Shown here: in pieces, positions 1-13,051 of the stretch | Layout: each line of letters opens with the position of its first letter | Numbering within the stretch: position 1 is the stretch's first letter | NCBI RefSeq assembly: GCF_029227915.1 | Contig: NC_079885.1 | Location: forward strand, 27,717,001-27,781,000 | Direction of reading: 5' to 3' | Source: Hydractinia symbiolongicarpus | Lineage: Eukaryota; Cnidaria; Hydrozoa; Anthoathecata; Hydractiniidae | Length of the DNA: 64,000 nucleotides | Notes under the pieces: generated by a model | Database searches by the model: none | The model's input: only the letters and a program-made list of their open reading frames with translations | Told to the model about the DNA's origin: nothing | Translations under genes and position numbers: made by a program

Positions 1-1129
1 CGTTGGTAACCAGGTCTTACACAAGAAATCCAGCCATGCGGTTCTTAACTAATGCGGAGGTGAGCGCCGACGAAGCACGGATGAATCAAGTCTGCAAAAC
101 TGCACTTACAGGCGGAACAGACATTTTATCATGGATTTAATTGTAGATAATTTCTTCATTTGACAAAACAATTGGAATCCATAGCAAGTCCGAATTTACC
201 GGATTTTTTTCTTCGTGCCCCAAGTGTTATTTAAACAATATAAATTGGCAAATGTAAAATGTTGCTACGGCTATTTTTTTAATCAAAAACAGCACATCTA
301 CTTTGCTTGTTACAGACAGACTAGAACTAGCGTAGTAATGTACTAATTTTTAAACCCGTGGAAGAAACCACGTGCAGAAATTTTTTTTAATTTGTTGTTT
401 CTTATCATAAAACGTTTGTTAATTCAATGAAAAAGATTTAAACAAAATAGGCAACGTGAATATGTCCCAACAAAAATTTGTGACAAAGTATTTACATTCA
501 TTGTAGTTACACAACCCGCCAGTAAGATTAAATTGGCAGACAATGAAATTCCTAGCAAGTGAAATGACTTTAATTTTGTAACGTGATTTGTTCTAACCAA
601 TCAAGAATGTAAATGGAAGTTGTTAGGGGGATGTTTTTTATAGTCGCTTTTGTAAAAGAAATATTCTTACATACAAAAATAACATGCAATTATATATTAT
701 TAATGATTATATCTAATTACAAATAAGGTCGTTCTGCATGGACATAATTACAAACTTACATTTATGGAATATATAGCTTCATCCACGACTAATCTATATT
801 ATTAATACCCGTCTACGTCTGTCTGTTACGCAAAATAGTACGGCAAGTAGCAAGACACACGCAATGCGGTGTAAAAAGGGCAAACAAATCCGTGGACTAG
901 CTTTAAATAGTCTCTTCACCGAAGAAGGTTTCAGTAAACAATAAAAAGTGATGTCAGAAAGATACAAGATGCCCTGGGGACGAGGTTGCTCCTAGTCAGG
1001 AGGTTAGGAAGTCGAACTGGCTTAACTTACATAAAGGCCGAAATGCACGATTGTATTTTAATGTCTTTTATTTATTTCCATTTTAACATTTGACGTCAAT
1101 AAATCAATACACGTCCATTTTTATTTAAT
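1..1129. other. AT-rich DNA, no gene recognised
   Basis: No open frame here has recognisable protein character, and I see no RNA gene. The sequence is AT-rich. A short motif CTGGGGACGAG occurs near 974 and recurs in variant form near 1563 and 4977, which suggests scattered repeat debris rather than a gene. Confidence 0.5.
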
Positions 1130-1430
1130 TACTCTCATTCTCCTATCGCTATCACTTTCGTCTACCTCTGATGATATGTCCAAAGTTCATATCGCTCTAC
1201 TTTCGTAAACAACAAAATGCATGGTTTTAATTAAAATTATCTCCTTTTTACTTTCGTCTATCTGACCACGAAATTGTTTATATGTAATATTTTCTAGCAC
1301 AAACACACTCCTCCATATTATTAAAAAAATTATCGTTTTAGTACACCCCTATTTTTAATTTTTTGTGAGAAACCTACTGTAATGCTTTCGATAAACGCTC
1401 GCTACGTTTATTTAAACTCTTTCTCAATTT
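1130..1430. repeat. Dispersed repeat family A, copy 1
   Basis: This stretch aligns by eye with 5810-6100. Shared landmarks in the same order are ACTTTCGTCTACCT, a block reading AAAGTTCATATCGCT, a block reading CTAGC.TAAACACACTCCT, and AACGCTCGCT near the end. Divergence is high, so the copies are old. No coding capacity is evident. Borders are approximate. Confidence 0.55.
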
Positions 1431-1865
1431 ATTGTTTTGTCCTTTCAGTATTTTCTTTTAATAAACGCTCATCTAATAAGACCACCACCTTTTTCTTTAA
1501 AGAGCTGTTTCAAACTCGTCCCAGCAACTTTTGTCTGTTCATTAAAAAAAGACACAAAGGGCGCTGGGGACGAGTTTGGGGCTGTTTAATAATGATATTC
1601 ATGAAGCCCACTTTAAACATAAGAAAGAAAGAAGATATGATAAATGCTGCACTAACTTTTAATATAATGATAGAGATAAATAAAAATTGTAAAATTTTAT
1701 TAAAAGTTTCTTTCTTAAACCTTCGTCTCCAGTTCTAAATTGGACGCCCCTAAAGATACACAGCCGGGCGTTTTTAAAGCATTGTAGTATATGTATTAAA
1801 TTCCTTTATATTAGTACTAAAAGTATTAGTACTAAAAACGTCAACGAAGGAGAGTTTTTGTTACA

Positions 1866-2020
1866 AAAGTGTATTTTGGAATGCAAATATTTTCAAGTAT
1901 TTATTTATTTAATTACAAACAACTTGTCATGAGAAGAACATGAGTCATCATTTTTTTACTTTTTTACACTCTCTTGCCAAGTTCTATACTTCACCAAAGT
2001 TTTTGTCATCAACTCCACTT
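1866..2020. repeat. Dispersed repeat family B, copy 1
   Basis: The shared pattern is a run like TTGGAATGCAAA, then TTCAAGT.TTTATTTATTTA, then CTTGTCAT, then ATGAGTCATCATTTTTT, then TTTTTGTCATCAACT. It recurs at 6420-6550 and, more diverged, at 7585-7720 and 7896-8000, all in the same orientation. Function unknown. Confidence 0.5.
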
Positions 2021-2399
2021 TTATTGCTCATTTAAGGTTACATTTCTAATTTTTTTTGCAAGCTATATTTTTAGTAGCCATCACCGTCAACCTCGTTCAA
2101 GGGCCTCTAACTGCTGTCCCTGACTATGAGAAGAAGAAATATTGTCGGATGAGGTTGATTTTACTCAATTAGCATTTATTTTATATGAAACATGTTTATA
2201 GGAAACTCACATATGAGTCTCTGTATTAAAAAAATTAAGAACATTTGCTACTAGATCGCTGTGATTAATTTTAAAATAAAAGGTTAAGAAAAACCTGAGT
2301 CAGACTGACAATTCTTACATCAACATTCTATCTGTTTTATAGATGACAAAAATGCAAGTGAACAAACTTAATGCAAGAAAGCAAAATAAAAAGACAAGG

Positions 2400-2545
2400 A
2401 AATAAGGAAACCAAAAAAACACAACATGAAAAACAGACAACAGCAGTATAAAATCGAAAATATCACTTCAATAATATTTCAAAAAAAAAATTACTAAAAA
2501 AGATGAAGAAGTGACTAAACTCACCAGTGTAACAGATTTCTTTCT
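2400..2545. repeat. Local duplication, copy 1
   Basis: A diverged direct copy of this stretch lies at 2620-2735. Both run from an A/G-rich tract through a GACTAAACTCACC block to an ACAGATTT..ATATAT end. The pair suggests an old local duplication in non-coding DNA. Confidence 0.45.
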
Positions 2546-2619
2546 ATATATATGTAATTATATGTCCTGTCCTGATATTCTTTCAACGTTAAATGCTGTT
2601 CGGCTGAAAAAAAAGAAGA

Positions 2620-2735
2620 AACTTTGAAGAAACAAGGAGACTTAACATCGAAATTATCAGTCAATAAGATTTTATCAAAATAGATGGAGAACAACTGACT
2701 AAACTCACCCGTGAAACAGATTTTATATATAAATA
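2620..2735. repeat. Local duplication, copy 2
   Basis: This is the second copy of the block at 2400-2545, matching best over GACTAAACTCACC and the following ACAGATTT..TATATA. It is diverged and non-coding. Confidence 0.45.
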
Positions 2736-5700
2736 TTTGTATATAAATATATATTTATCTTTTTTAAAAAAATGTGCTGACGTTAAAAGCTGTTGAACTT
2801 TCTTCGCTGAAATCTAAAAGTTTATGACAAACCAACCCTAAAATATATTATGTTGTCTTATTGGTAATCGTCATGCAACATTGATTACATATATAATTAT
2901 TCTTTTGTTCAACATAAAGCAAATTATTTATATAGTCATGGTGTAATATAAAAGGTATTGTAAATATAATAACCAATCATATTTCTTTTCGTGTTTACGT
3001 AAGCGTTTTTTTTTCTCTAAACGACGTAAATCTAATCACATGACTACTAAGTTGCTTAGAACTTTCACAAGAAAATCTTTATATGCTATTCTTTAACTAG
3101 AACACAACAGACTTTAACTGCGTCCTACAGGACTGAACTATGATCTGAGCGACGCGTCTGTTTACGTGAATGTCTCGGGGCGAGAAACACGGCGAAAGGT
3201 GCTTGTATGCCCGTGAACAGGAAAATATACCAGCAGGTAGCAGTCACTGATGCTTACTGCCCTTGTTCTGTTAATAATCCATGGGAGTAGCCCATTTTGA
3301 CCCAGTTGTAAATAAAAGAAGTGCTGCAATGAACAGTTCTGGTAAGTTAATAAATAAGGTAGCATTTGCTTATTTGTATAAAATCTCGCTAGTATTAGTA
3401 GAGAACGATCTCGTATGTCGTTTGCAAGTAGCAAAAGAAAACGATGTAGTAATGTTACGCACACATTTGGCAGTCAAGTATGTCCGATGGGTGTCATGGG
3501 ACTATACTCGTCTATGTGTACAAGTGAAGACATGACTAAAAGTAATTGATTGTAGCATATGTTGTCATTATGTAGTAGACATTAATCACTGAGCATGGCA
3601 GTAAACATAGATGTGTCAAAGCGGTAGGTTAGAGTAAAAGCAATACCAAGATTCTTTTCAGGAATATATAGACTGCGGGTAGGTGACGCCGGTTTTTACC
3701 TCAAAGGTGCACTTAAATACCGTTCTATTGACTAAACAAGGGCTTAATTTCTTTTTTGCGAGGTTAGTAAAATATTCGCAAAAGAAAATGTACGATGGAA
3801 CTGCTTTTTCATTTTCTTGACGAGAAAAAACGGAGATAGTCGTGTTACTATTCTTTTCCGTTTGTTTATTAATTTTCCCAATTTAGAGTTTTAAACTCCA
3901 GCTAAACAATAACAAACAAGCATCAATTCCGTTATGTTTATACCTTTTTCCAATTGTTGTTTCAAAACTTATTTTTTCATTATATATATTTATTTTTGCT
4001 CAATTGATTGCTAAAGCAACAAACTTTGTGGATTGTATTCACAAGAAAAGGAACAAAAGTGGTTGCTATGTTGATATTGAAAACAAAATTAGATACATAC
4101 AAATAAATAATTTTGTTGATGTCTATGTTAGAGTGCTATGGTTAGAGATAGTCAAACTGTTATTACAACTCCACAAAAAGGATTAACGAAAATTATGAAA
4201 CCGGAGATTTAGTACTACGAATTAAAATATTCTTGTGTTCACGGTGGAAGAAAACTCAAAGGAAGAGGTTCTTGACAACGAGCTGTTCAGTATATGTTTT
4301 GTTTTTATTAATTACCAACCTCGTTTCCAGACCTTTTTTATTACTTTGTTCTACTAACCGAATTTTTATATTTTTTTTAGTACTATAAAGCAAGACTGCA
4401 AGTTTTCACTTCCTTAGCTAGTAGATGAATCTGGACAATTTTAAGAAGTCATAGAAATTCACGCATAATCACGAATTAAATGCGGTGGGCAATTCTCATC
4501 TACCTAACGATTATCAATAGTCATATAGTTTCATTAAATATATAAAATATATAAGAATCTTAGTATAAATTATTGTTTGCATTTTTTTTATTACTTCTGG
4601 AAGCTCTACAGGCTTACTTAATCAGAAGAAACTAAATGACAGTAAGAAAATGGATCTTGGAGTATAATTATCATGATGTATTTCAATATCATTTTTTAGA
4701 TAACAAATCAAAGTTGGACGTAAAATGCGCTGTTTGGAAATTTGACCTGTCGTTTGTCCCAGGATTTATGAAGATTAATTCAACAGTTGAAGGGTGGAAA
4801 TAAATCCGATAAAATAGGCATCTATGTCATGTGTTAAGTACGCTAAGATGTTTTCCCGCCACATTCCAGTTAATTTAACTTTACTTTTCTACCAACTTCG
4901 TCCTTAGGGGGTTTTGCTGGTTTGATATCCTGACCGTTAAGTAAGCGCTAGCGGCTATGACATAGGCAACAGACCCTAGGGACGAGAATTCTTTTCTACA
5001 TTTTGAGAATCACTTTAAAACAAAACTTTGCTTTCAATTTGGTACATGGAAAAAACAGTGAAATATCGATCCTGTTTTCAAACTAATCTTAGACTTAGCA
5101 AGAATGCGTCACGAGAAAAAGATGAGAATTCCCAGGAGCAAATTAATTGGCAGTTCGCTTACACTTTCTTTTGGGAGGGATGTACTTTATTTTATACTAT
5201 TTCAGCCTTTAATGTCTTGTTGTGTTCTTCAGAAAAAATTACAAAATCCATTTTCATAATTTAATGCCAGTTGCGAAATTCATTTTCAAAGTTATTGTTA
5301 GTTCTATACTACGTTATTTTGTTTTTATTATCTATGAAGAAATTCTGACTAAGAATTTCCTTAACATGTTCTTTATTTTTGACACAATCTTCATCTCAAA
5401 GTGTTTTAGTACAACCTTCTTATTAAAATATTATCTTTTTTTGTTTATGAAAAGCAAAACAAATATTCCTGAAGCGTGTATTTTGTGTATAACTTTTAGT
5501 TTTATAAACAACCCAAAGATTTTGCAGATCCTAAACTGTTCCTCACTTGTTTCTTCTTGACTATCTATCTACAAACGAAAGACGGCAGACCATTTGGAAC
5601 CATGCCACAAGTCAGTCCGACCTTCATCGTCACAGAGAATACTGCGAGAAGAGTGCGCACCCATGCAAGTTAAATAAAACCAGAAAATGGGAGAGGTTAG

Positions 5701-5809
5701 GTTCTGTGAAATTAACTTTTTAGACGAATGTTCCTATAAACAATTATCATACCGACGAGTGTGCTTGGGATGGGTCGTTAGCTTAATTATTTGTTTTATA
5801 TAATATTTT
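2736..5809. other. AT-rich DNA, no gene recognised
   Basis: Short open frames exist (for example 3162-3464, 4004-4186, 5028-5560), but their translations are low-complexity and match no family I know. A stretch near 2940-3050 (AACCAATCA, TTTACGT, ATCACATGA in order) resembles 9825-9920 and may be another old dispersed repeat. Confidence 0.45.
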
Positions 5810-6100
5810 TAACTCTTTTTACTTTCGTCTACCTGACCACATGATATGTTTAAAGTTCATATCGCTTTACTTACGTAAAAGCCCGTAATGGCTGTAATTG
5901 AATATGTTTTGTTTTTAGTTTCGTGTATTAGACCACGATATTGTCTATGCGTAAAATCATCTAGCGTAAACACACTCCTTCGTATAATTCAAAAATAATT
6001 TTTATCTTTTTTAGTACACACCTATTTTGTATTTATCTGTCAGAAAACTTACCTTATTGTTTTCATTGAACGCTCGCTTCTATTATTTAGGCTTCTTTAC
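5810..6100. repeat. Dispersed repeat family A, copy 2
   Basis: This is the second copy of the repeat at 1130-1430, in the same orientation and with the same landmark order (ACTTTCGTCTACCTGACCAC, AAAGTTCATATCGCT, AACGCTCGCT). A short fragment of the same family (TATCGCTATCACTTTCGTCT) is seen again from 6181. Confidence 0.55.
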
Positions 6101-6419
6101 GATTGGATCCAAGTCCCCAATCTCTGTAATTAAAAAAAACAATCTATCACTATTACTTTTTTTCGGTTACCCTGACAACTTATCGCTATCACTTTCGTCT
6201 ACTTGACCATATAATGACGTATATTCATTATACGCATTTTGATCAAATGTTTATTTGATCACAATGACACCAGCCATTTAAACATTTACGGTTTCAAGCT
6301 TTTTTAATTTTCTGATACATGGGATAAAAAATAATATTAAATAATATACGTTAATGATATAATACAAATTTTCAATTTTCAATAGAAGTACGTGCTCTTT
6401 CTTCATATATGCTAAGAAA

Positions 6420-6550
6420 GGAGAAGTTTGGAATGCAAACATGTTCAAGTGTTTATTTATTTAGCTACACATCTTGTCATAACCATTGTCATAAGATGAC
6501 AATGAGTCATCATTTTTTAATTTTTCGCACTATAACGTTTTTGTCATCAA
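6420..6550. repeat. Dispersed repeat family B, copy 2
   Basis: This copy resembles 1866-2020 most closely. It shares TTTGGAATGCAAA, TTCAAGTGTTTATTTATTTA, CTTGTCAT, ATGAGTCATCATTTTTT and TTTTTGTCATCAACT in that order. It is non-coding. Confidence 0.5.
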
Positions 6551-6904
6551 CTAATTTTTTTTGGAACGTATGTGAAAATACAGTACCAGTGTTTTAACTC
6601 TGCTCCCCTCCATAACTTTTAATGTTCTTTTCCACGTGCGACTAAACTTGATACAAAATGGATGCACTGTGTTAAAGGTGCTTTTTTGTTGTTACATATG
6701 ATTATAGATACAGGAAAAACACCATATTTATTGCGGCAAATCCCTGTTCTTTCCAAAATAACTACGCAGTGCCTCCATAGCGTACCACTCACTGCTGACA
6801 TCGGCCGAGCCGGAAGGCTCGACCTAGCAGTTCGCATATAGCTCGTTTAGCTCGTTCTATATTTAACTAAATCTAATCTATCATATACTATTTACAACAT
6901 ACAG

Positions 6905-7252
6905 AATGATGCTAACGAGTTCGTTCAAGCGATTAGCGTCCTGTTGTTATATTACTGTGCTATTTGACAGCTTTCACTCACGTTATGTACAGTTCAAACC
7001 CCGGCCGAGTCATGCCAGAGACAATAAAAGTGTGAATCTATTCTTTCTGCTTAGCGCTCAGCATGAGAATAGGATTGATATCTTAGGCGGTTGTCTAGTT
7101 GAGCAATTGCTGTGCTTGCACGACTTTCGTAGCTCAAATGGGAGCTTTAAATGCGCTAGGACCCCCTTCGCAGGACCCTCGTTGATAGCAGTACCAATAG
7201 GAACTAAAGAGGCTATCCTGGGTAAATAATAGTAATAATAATAATAATAATA
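6905..7252 (+). mobile_element. SINE-like element with B-box-like motif and (AAT)n tail
   Basis: The stretch GTTCAAACCCCGGCCGAGTC near 6990 resembles the B box of a tRNA-derived RNA polymerase III promoter. It is followed by a GC-richer body and ends in an (AAT)n tract (about 7225-7252), a typical SINE or LINE-type tail. The upstream A-box half is decayed (around 6908-6950), so the 5' border is a guess. A 107-codon open frame runs through it, but that is probably incidental. A non-autonomous retroposon is the best reading; a repeat of another class with a chance B-box is the alternative. Confidence 0.4.
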
Positions 7253-7584
7253 AAGTATCTCATTGTAACAACTGGTACCTGCTTAAAATTTAATTCCTTT
7301 AATTTTTAATGATAGGCAAACTCGTTATTTAAAATATTTTTTCTTTTTTAATTTTCGAAGAAAATCCGAAAAAATCGGGAAGTCGGGTTAATAAATACAA
7401 AACAAGATTATTCCCCTTGACAAAATATAGTTGTGTTAAGAGTTTAATGTTTTTAAGATAAGAATTTCTTTTAAATATAAGGGGTATTTTTGAGTAATAG
7501 TCAATACATACCACTCTGAGAGGGTTAAAAAGGATTTTTGGTATTCTGTTTTTGCTAAGCAATAAATAGGGCAACTTTTTGTTT

Positions 7585-7720
7585 GAAATTTATATCTTTT
7601 CAAGTGTTTATTTGTTTAATAGCACACAGCTTATCATAAGATGGCATGAGTCAGTTCTTGTACTTTCTGTATCGATTTCTCTTATCAAAATCTATACTTG
7701 ACCGAACTTTCGCTATTTTA
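7585..7720. repeat. Dispersed repeat family B, copy 3 (diverged)
   Basis: Pattern shared with 1866-2020 and 6420-6550: TTTCAAGTGTTTATTTGTTTA, CTTATCATAAGATG, ATGAGTCA, then a T-rich block and TATACTTGACC. More decayed than copies 1 and 2. Confidence 0.4.
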
Positions 7721-7895
7721 TTGAAACTTGCCATTTCATTTTCCAATATCCTGTAGTTACAGTTTCTATAACCGTCATGACAACAACAATGACAATAAGT
7801 TTGTACTTTTGTTTTATTTTCAACGTCAACTTAGACCAAACAGACTAAGCATAAACAAAATAGAACAAAATTCAATACAAATAAAAGAAGTTGTC

Positions 7896-8000
7896 TGGAA
7901 TGTAAACATATATAAGTGTTGATTTGCTTTCTTACGTAACATTTGTCACGAGATAATGACAACGCAGTTATTGTACTTTGTACCTAGTACTCTTCTCACG
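7896..8000. repeat. Dispersed repeat family B, copy 4 (diverged)
   Basis: It begins with TCTGGAATGTAAACATAT and continues with AAGTGTTGATTTGCTT and TTGTCACGAGATAATGACAA, parallel to the other family B copies. This is the weakest member. Confidence 0.35.
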
Positions 8001-10849
8001 AACTAAGTTTGAAATTTGTATGGGCGAATATTTTTCATAACGTTATTTTACAATTCTGCATAATGGACATGCTTTAATGTTTCATTGTTCAGTTCAAAAA
8101 GGTATATGTACTAGTTATCGCACAGTGCGGAGAAAAGTATCGGCAATATTTTTTGAGTGTTTTTATGTTCTTGTTACATATTTCATGAGCCATTAGGCGA
8201 GTAAAATATACGAGAATTAAAAAATGAAAAAAATATCAGCTGATACTTTTTGAGGGCATGTGCGATAACTTGTTTATCATGTACTCGGTCTTATATGATG
8301 TTAATTTCACATAGTCGGTTGCACACTGCTTAATTATGTTCGCGATATTAACAAGCATTGTTATGGGGGCCACTAAAATCACTGCAAGATAATTTATTTA
8401 ATTTGTATTCATGAATTTATTTGAATTTATGAATTCACGTGCGTTTTAGATCATTATAACAAATTATGTTCATGTCACGCTGAATGGAAATAAAAACTAT
8501 TAATTTTTAAAAGAATAAATTATTATTGTTAAGCCAAATACACAGAACTCCATCGTCGTGCTATAATATTATTCTTTTAAGTTGACTATAATAGTTGAAC
8601 ATAATTCAATTGTTTTTTTTTCATAGCCGGTGGGGAGCGCGTGCTCTATGATTAATGACTATTTAATGACTATTGAAACAAAACAAAATTTGCGAATCAT
8701 AAAATGAATATTTGTGAAAATAAATTCACCTATTCACCGACCGTTTTCGGTTTTAAGAACATAATAGGCTTTTCCTACGAATTTTCAACCAATCAAGGAA
8801 AAAATATAATCTTTTTGCACGCTAAATCAGCCAATGAAAGGAAGAATATAAGCTTTTTGCGCTCTATATAAGTATAACCTGCACTCTTTTCTCGGTTGAA
8901 AAACAAAATACAGCATATATTTCGTGCAGATTAGCCAATCAAGTTGCGAGAAAAGCTTAAATTATATGATAAGAGACGGTTAGAGTAAGTTATCCGTCAA
9001 AATGTTGAATCATATCAAAATAATGAACTTTTGTTTCGCAGTAAAACCACCTATGATCCAATTTTAGTAAAATTGAAAGTTTGTTTCACCGGTGTAGTAC
9101 GATGAGATGCTCTCTTTGTTATAAAATACTTTTTTGCTAGCTTTAAATACGTAAGAAATATAATATACTTTTTTACTATTTAAACGTTTTACCTATGCCA
9201 AACAATGTTTTGTTTCTTAACAAGTTCCAGATAGTGATAGTCTACAGAACTCTTGAAACAATTTTAAAATCATTGTTGCTGCTTAATTAGCTTTATTAAC
9301 CGTATTCTTGTATACATTTACAAAAACCTGAGAGTACACAAACTGGACATCCCTGCAAAACAATGCTATAAATCGAAAGATGAAAATAATTTACTTTCTC
9401 TATTGCTTTGGGAGTTTTAAAAACACAGGAAAATCGATTAAACTTTCTTGTTGGATATCCATAGCTCAAAAAATTATTTAAGACCTCTGATGTTCTTAAG
9501 TTTTTAAAACTTAAGAACAAACTTGTAAGACTAGAAAGTATCAAAAATTATATTCAGGCTTAAGTACAGTCACGACTAAAGACAAAAAAACAAATAAACG
9601 AAGAGAAAAAGAAATAAAAATAAAAATAATAAATTGGTAAACTTGCCTTAGGACTTGTCTTTTATTTCAAAAATCTGTATGGCTTTCCTCACTGAAAGGT
9701 GAAGTTTTTTTCTAACAATTGACCAAGCCCGTCTAATTTTATTGATTGTCGCGAGTTCTATGATTGGTTTCATAAAGAGCCATCTCTTTCTTCACAATGT
9801 TATAAAAACATTCCCTAGTAACGTAATACAAAACCTATTGTGAATGTGATAACCAATCAAATCTATTTTCATATTTACGGTATCCGTATATTATTGTAAA
9901 CAGAGATCACATGATTGCAGCATTTTTTAGCTCTGCTATGATTAAGAATTATCCGTTATCATATCTTTTGTTAACTTACCTTATCAATAAAGAAAGGTGG
10001 TTAGAAAGTGACTATATGCCGTTTCTTATTTGGCATTTCTTATTTTCTGCACAATTTTTTTGCCCCTTTTTCAATTCAGTATCTACATGTGAAACCATGA
10101 CAGCCATAAAAAAAACCATAAAAAAACAGATTAGTATCAGTCTCTGTGCTAACTAACGTGACCAGTGAGTGTAGTTGAGCAGAGGGAAATGGAAGCAGAA
10201 AATATGTTTAAATGAAAGAAAAAGAAAAATTAATTATTAATATTGACGGATTTATAGACAGACTTCATTGTGCTCTTCTTTCAACTTCTTATAGAGGAAA
10301 AAGACGTTTTAAATCATTGGAAATTCAAACTTCTGTTTTGTTTTTAAAAACCTGAATCGTCATTCATATTTGTATTCATATAACTTAACGCAACAAGACC
10401 GAAACAAACGTCACAATTGTAAACACAACATATATGTTTACATTCCATGTATTTTGAAATGGTCTTAGCTGTCAAATTTAGACAAACATTTAAAATGTGT
10501 CTAATCTCAATAAATCTAGGAAACCAGCGCATAAAAGATCCGTTTTTTAAGTTGTACAAAGTTAAACACTTTGAAAAGCTTTATTAGCCAGAATCACACT
10601 GAAATTAGTATGGAAAAATATGCTGCCTTCAAGTTACCGTCCCTTAGCTTTAATTGGAAGTCTCATTAAAATCAAGTTGTTATTAGAAACAGTGACGCAT
10701 TTAGTTGTCATTCAATATGAACACTCAAACTTCTAAATACATCTATCAGATTGTTTCAAAAATACATTATAGGGTGTTTATTTTGTAAAATTCCTTGCAA
10801 TAATAACCTAAGAATCTGAAAGTAAAAGTTTCAAAAGCCTCTTTAACTT
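8001..10849. other. AT-rich DNA, no gene recognised; CCAAT/TATA cluster inside
   Basis: No convincing gene. At about 8786-8880 two diverged direct copies of a CCAAT-containing block (CCAATCAAGG and CCAATGAAAGG, each followed by ATATAA.CTTTTTGC) precede a TATA-like CTATATAAGTA, with another CCAAT at 8936. This could be a promoter remnant or part of a repeat. The open frames at 9296-9544, 9911-10156 and 10344-10559 show no family character. Confidence 0.4.
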
Positions 10850-10928
10850 TTGTCTTGTTTAACCCTGTTCTCTGTTGTTTAATCCTGTTTTGTCTTGTTT
10901 AACACTTTTTTGTCTTGTTTAACCCTGA
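10850..10928. repeat. Short tandem repeat, about 20-bp unit
   Basis: About four imperfect units of the form TTGTCTTGTTTAACCCTGTT stand in direct array. Units differ by substitutions and small indels. No coding role is evident. Confidence 0.6.
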
Positions 10929-13051
10929 CTGGTGCATTAAGATATATAGGAGAGACAGAGATCTTTTTGTTTGTCTCTTAATAATATATGTTTTGCAAAT
11001 GTTATGATTTCGGTGTTTCGATTTACTTTCAAAACTTGAGTAAACTTCTTCCCAGTTACTTTATTCAAAGATTTCGAAGATATAAACCTTAAATACCTTT
11101 TTGCGTGAACAAAATCTTAAGAACTTGTCTTAGAACCAAATATAAATGAACTAACCCGACCCGAAGTTAATGTAAGAAAAAAAGCGTCGTGTGGTTCTTA
11201 ACAATACCTAAAATGTAGACATGATTATTCTGGTCGAATAATAATTTTCTAATGACGTCATTGCAAAAGTGCCGACGTAACCTTAACTTTAACTGCATTT
11301 CCTCTTTTCTACAGACTGTTAATAAGATTTGCGACAAATCCAACAACTGATAGCAACTATATTTTTTTTTCATTGGGATGCAAAACATAACGGTGTGTTA
11401 ATCAAGGCAAAGCTGTTTAGTTATAATTTTCTCGTTGTCACAAAAAAACAGTAGTTGTACAAGACACATTATCTTATATGTGAGAACCAATTATGTAGGA
11501 ACATTAGGTTTTAAATCTTGCCAAAAATAGGGACCGATTAAAAGGGTACGAAACAGCTCAAGTAAGATCTCCGTCATTAATGTCACTCTCCATCCTTTCA
11601 CATACTTAATATAACTGTTTAATCACCAGGCCAAGGTTGAGCTACAAGAAATTATTTTTTAAGAAAAAAGCAATCTAGCTTAGGTCGAAGAACTTTAGAG
11701 TTTTAATAGGAAAATTGACTTAAAGACACCGTAATGGTTCAAAAACATATTCGGATAGTCATTATTTCATAAGTTCCTTTTTTGCAAAACTATTTAATCA
11801 CTAAAATATTAGATATAAAAGCAAATTAAATTGTCTATAATAAGTTCATAACAAACAAAGGTCTGCATTTTGAAAATATAAAAGGTCAAACAAAAACCAC
11901 AATCTCAATCTCAAAAGAATCAAATTCACAATACCTTCCAATGTATAACAATAATGTTAAATTTTAGTGACATCATTTAGAAATGCAGTATCAACATGGC
12001 ACAATACGTTTTGTTGAACGCTGGTAGTGCCGTCGAATATGGACTTCTTTTTTCATAATATGTCCCCTGGTGGGGTGATAGTAGACTGCCGTTGACTAGA
12101 AAATTCTTAGTGCATTATTTGCGACATGACTAGCGTGCAGGGCTTTTTTTGACTTGTGTAAAAAAACTTCGAATAGGCTTCACCGCCTGACAACTGGGGG
12201 TTTAGGGGCGTTGTGAGCCTCAAACGAATTCAGTGCGGCGCCCTGGAAGCCAACGGCCTTTAACGCCCTTAAACGGCTGAAATAGCTTAAAATCATCTCT
12301 CAGACTCATCTTTGCTAAGTAGGTGTAAGGTGGGTTTTTTAGTTTTTTAGCTGACAAAGATTATATTTTGGAATGTTTTTTGTACAACTTGAAATTTAAT
12401 TCTTTTTTTAAAAAAATTTGATGTCATGCGTTATTACTTTTAGGGAATTTATGTACGGCGACATTTAAACAACAGATAATAATATACAAGATTTATATTT
12501 TTATCAAGACTGCTACACTTTTAATCATCGTTCAGGATATCTAACATTTTAAGTCTTTTTAGATAATTTATTGCCAGCATATCGATTACGTCATCTAAAT
12601 TTATTTTCATCTTGTTGTGGATATTTAGCAACACCAAGCCATTAAATCGATCCTGAACAAAAGTTTTAAAATTATAATTAAATGAACTTATTGTGGTGTT
12701 TCACAATCAAAACAGATAACTCAATAAATTAAGATACACGACAAGATTAAAAATGTTGCATTCTCCTTACTACGCAACGTTATATTGTAGAAACATACCT
12801 GGGCCATCGAGCTTCTTAAATATGTCTTTACTCGTCGTAACGATGATATAGATCTCTCACCCAAGAACCTGTCGTTACTGGCACTACAGCAAGAATATGT
12901 AAAATCTTGAAGATATTTGGGTACAACATAAAAATATGTGCAGCTAATGCATTATTAATTATTTCTAAGAAATAAAGCTGAATGTTTACTTGCAATGTTC
13001 AGAACTTTTTCTTTTAAAAACACAAGCAATAAATTACTTCTTAGCTACCTC
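10929..13051. other. AT-rich DNA, no gene recognised
   Basis: Mostly AT-rich. A GC-richer patch at about 12,050-12,300 could be decayed coding or repeat sequence, but no frame stays open and I recognise nothing. Confidence 0.4.

Noticed and set aside
8786-8940. Promoter of a host gene (CCAAT boxes and TATA)
   Set aside because: No open frame or exon-like sequence follows; kept only as a note because the doubled block may be repeat-derived.
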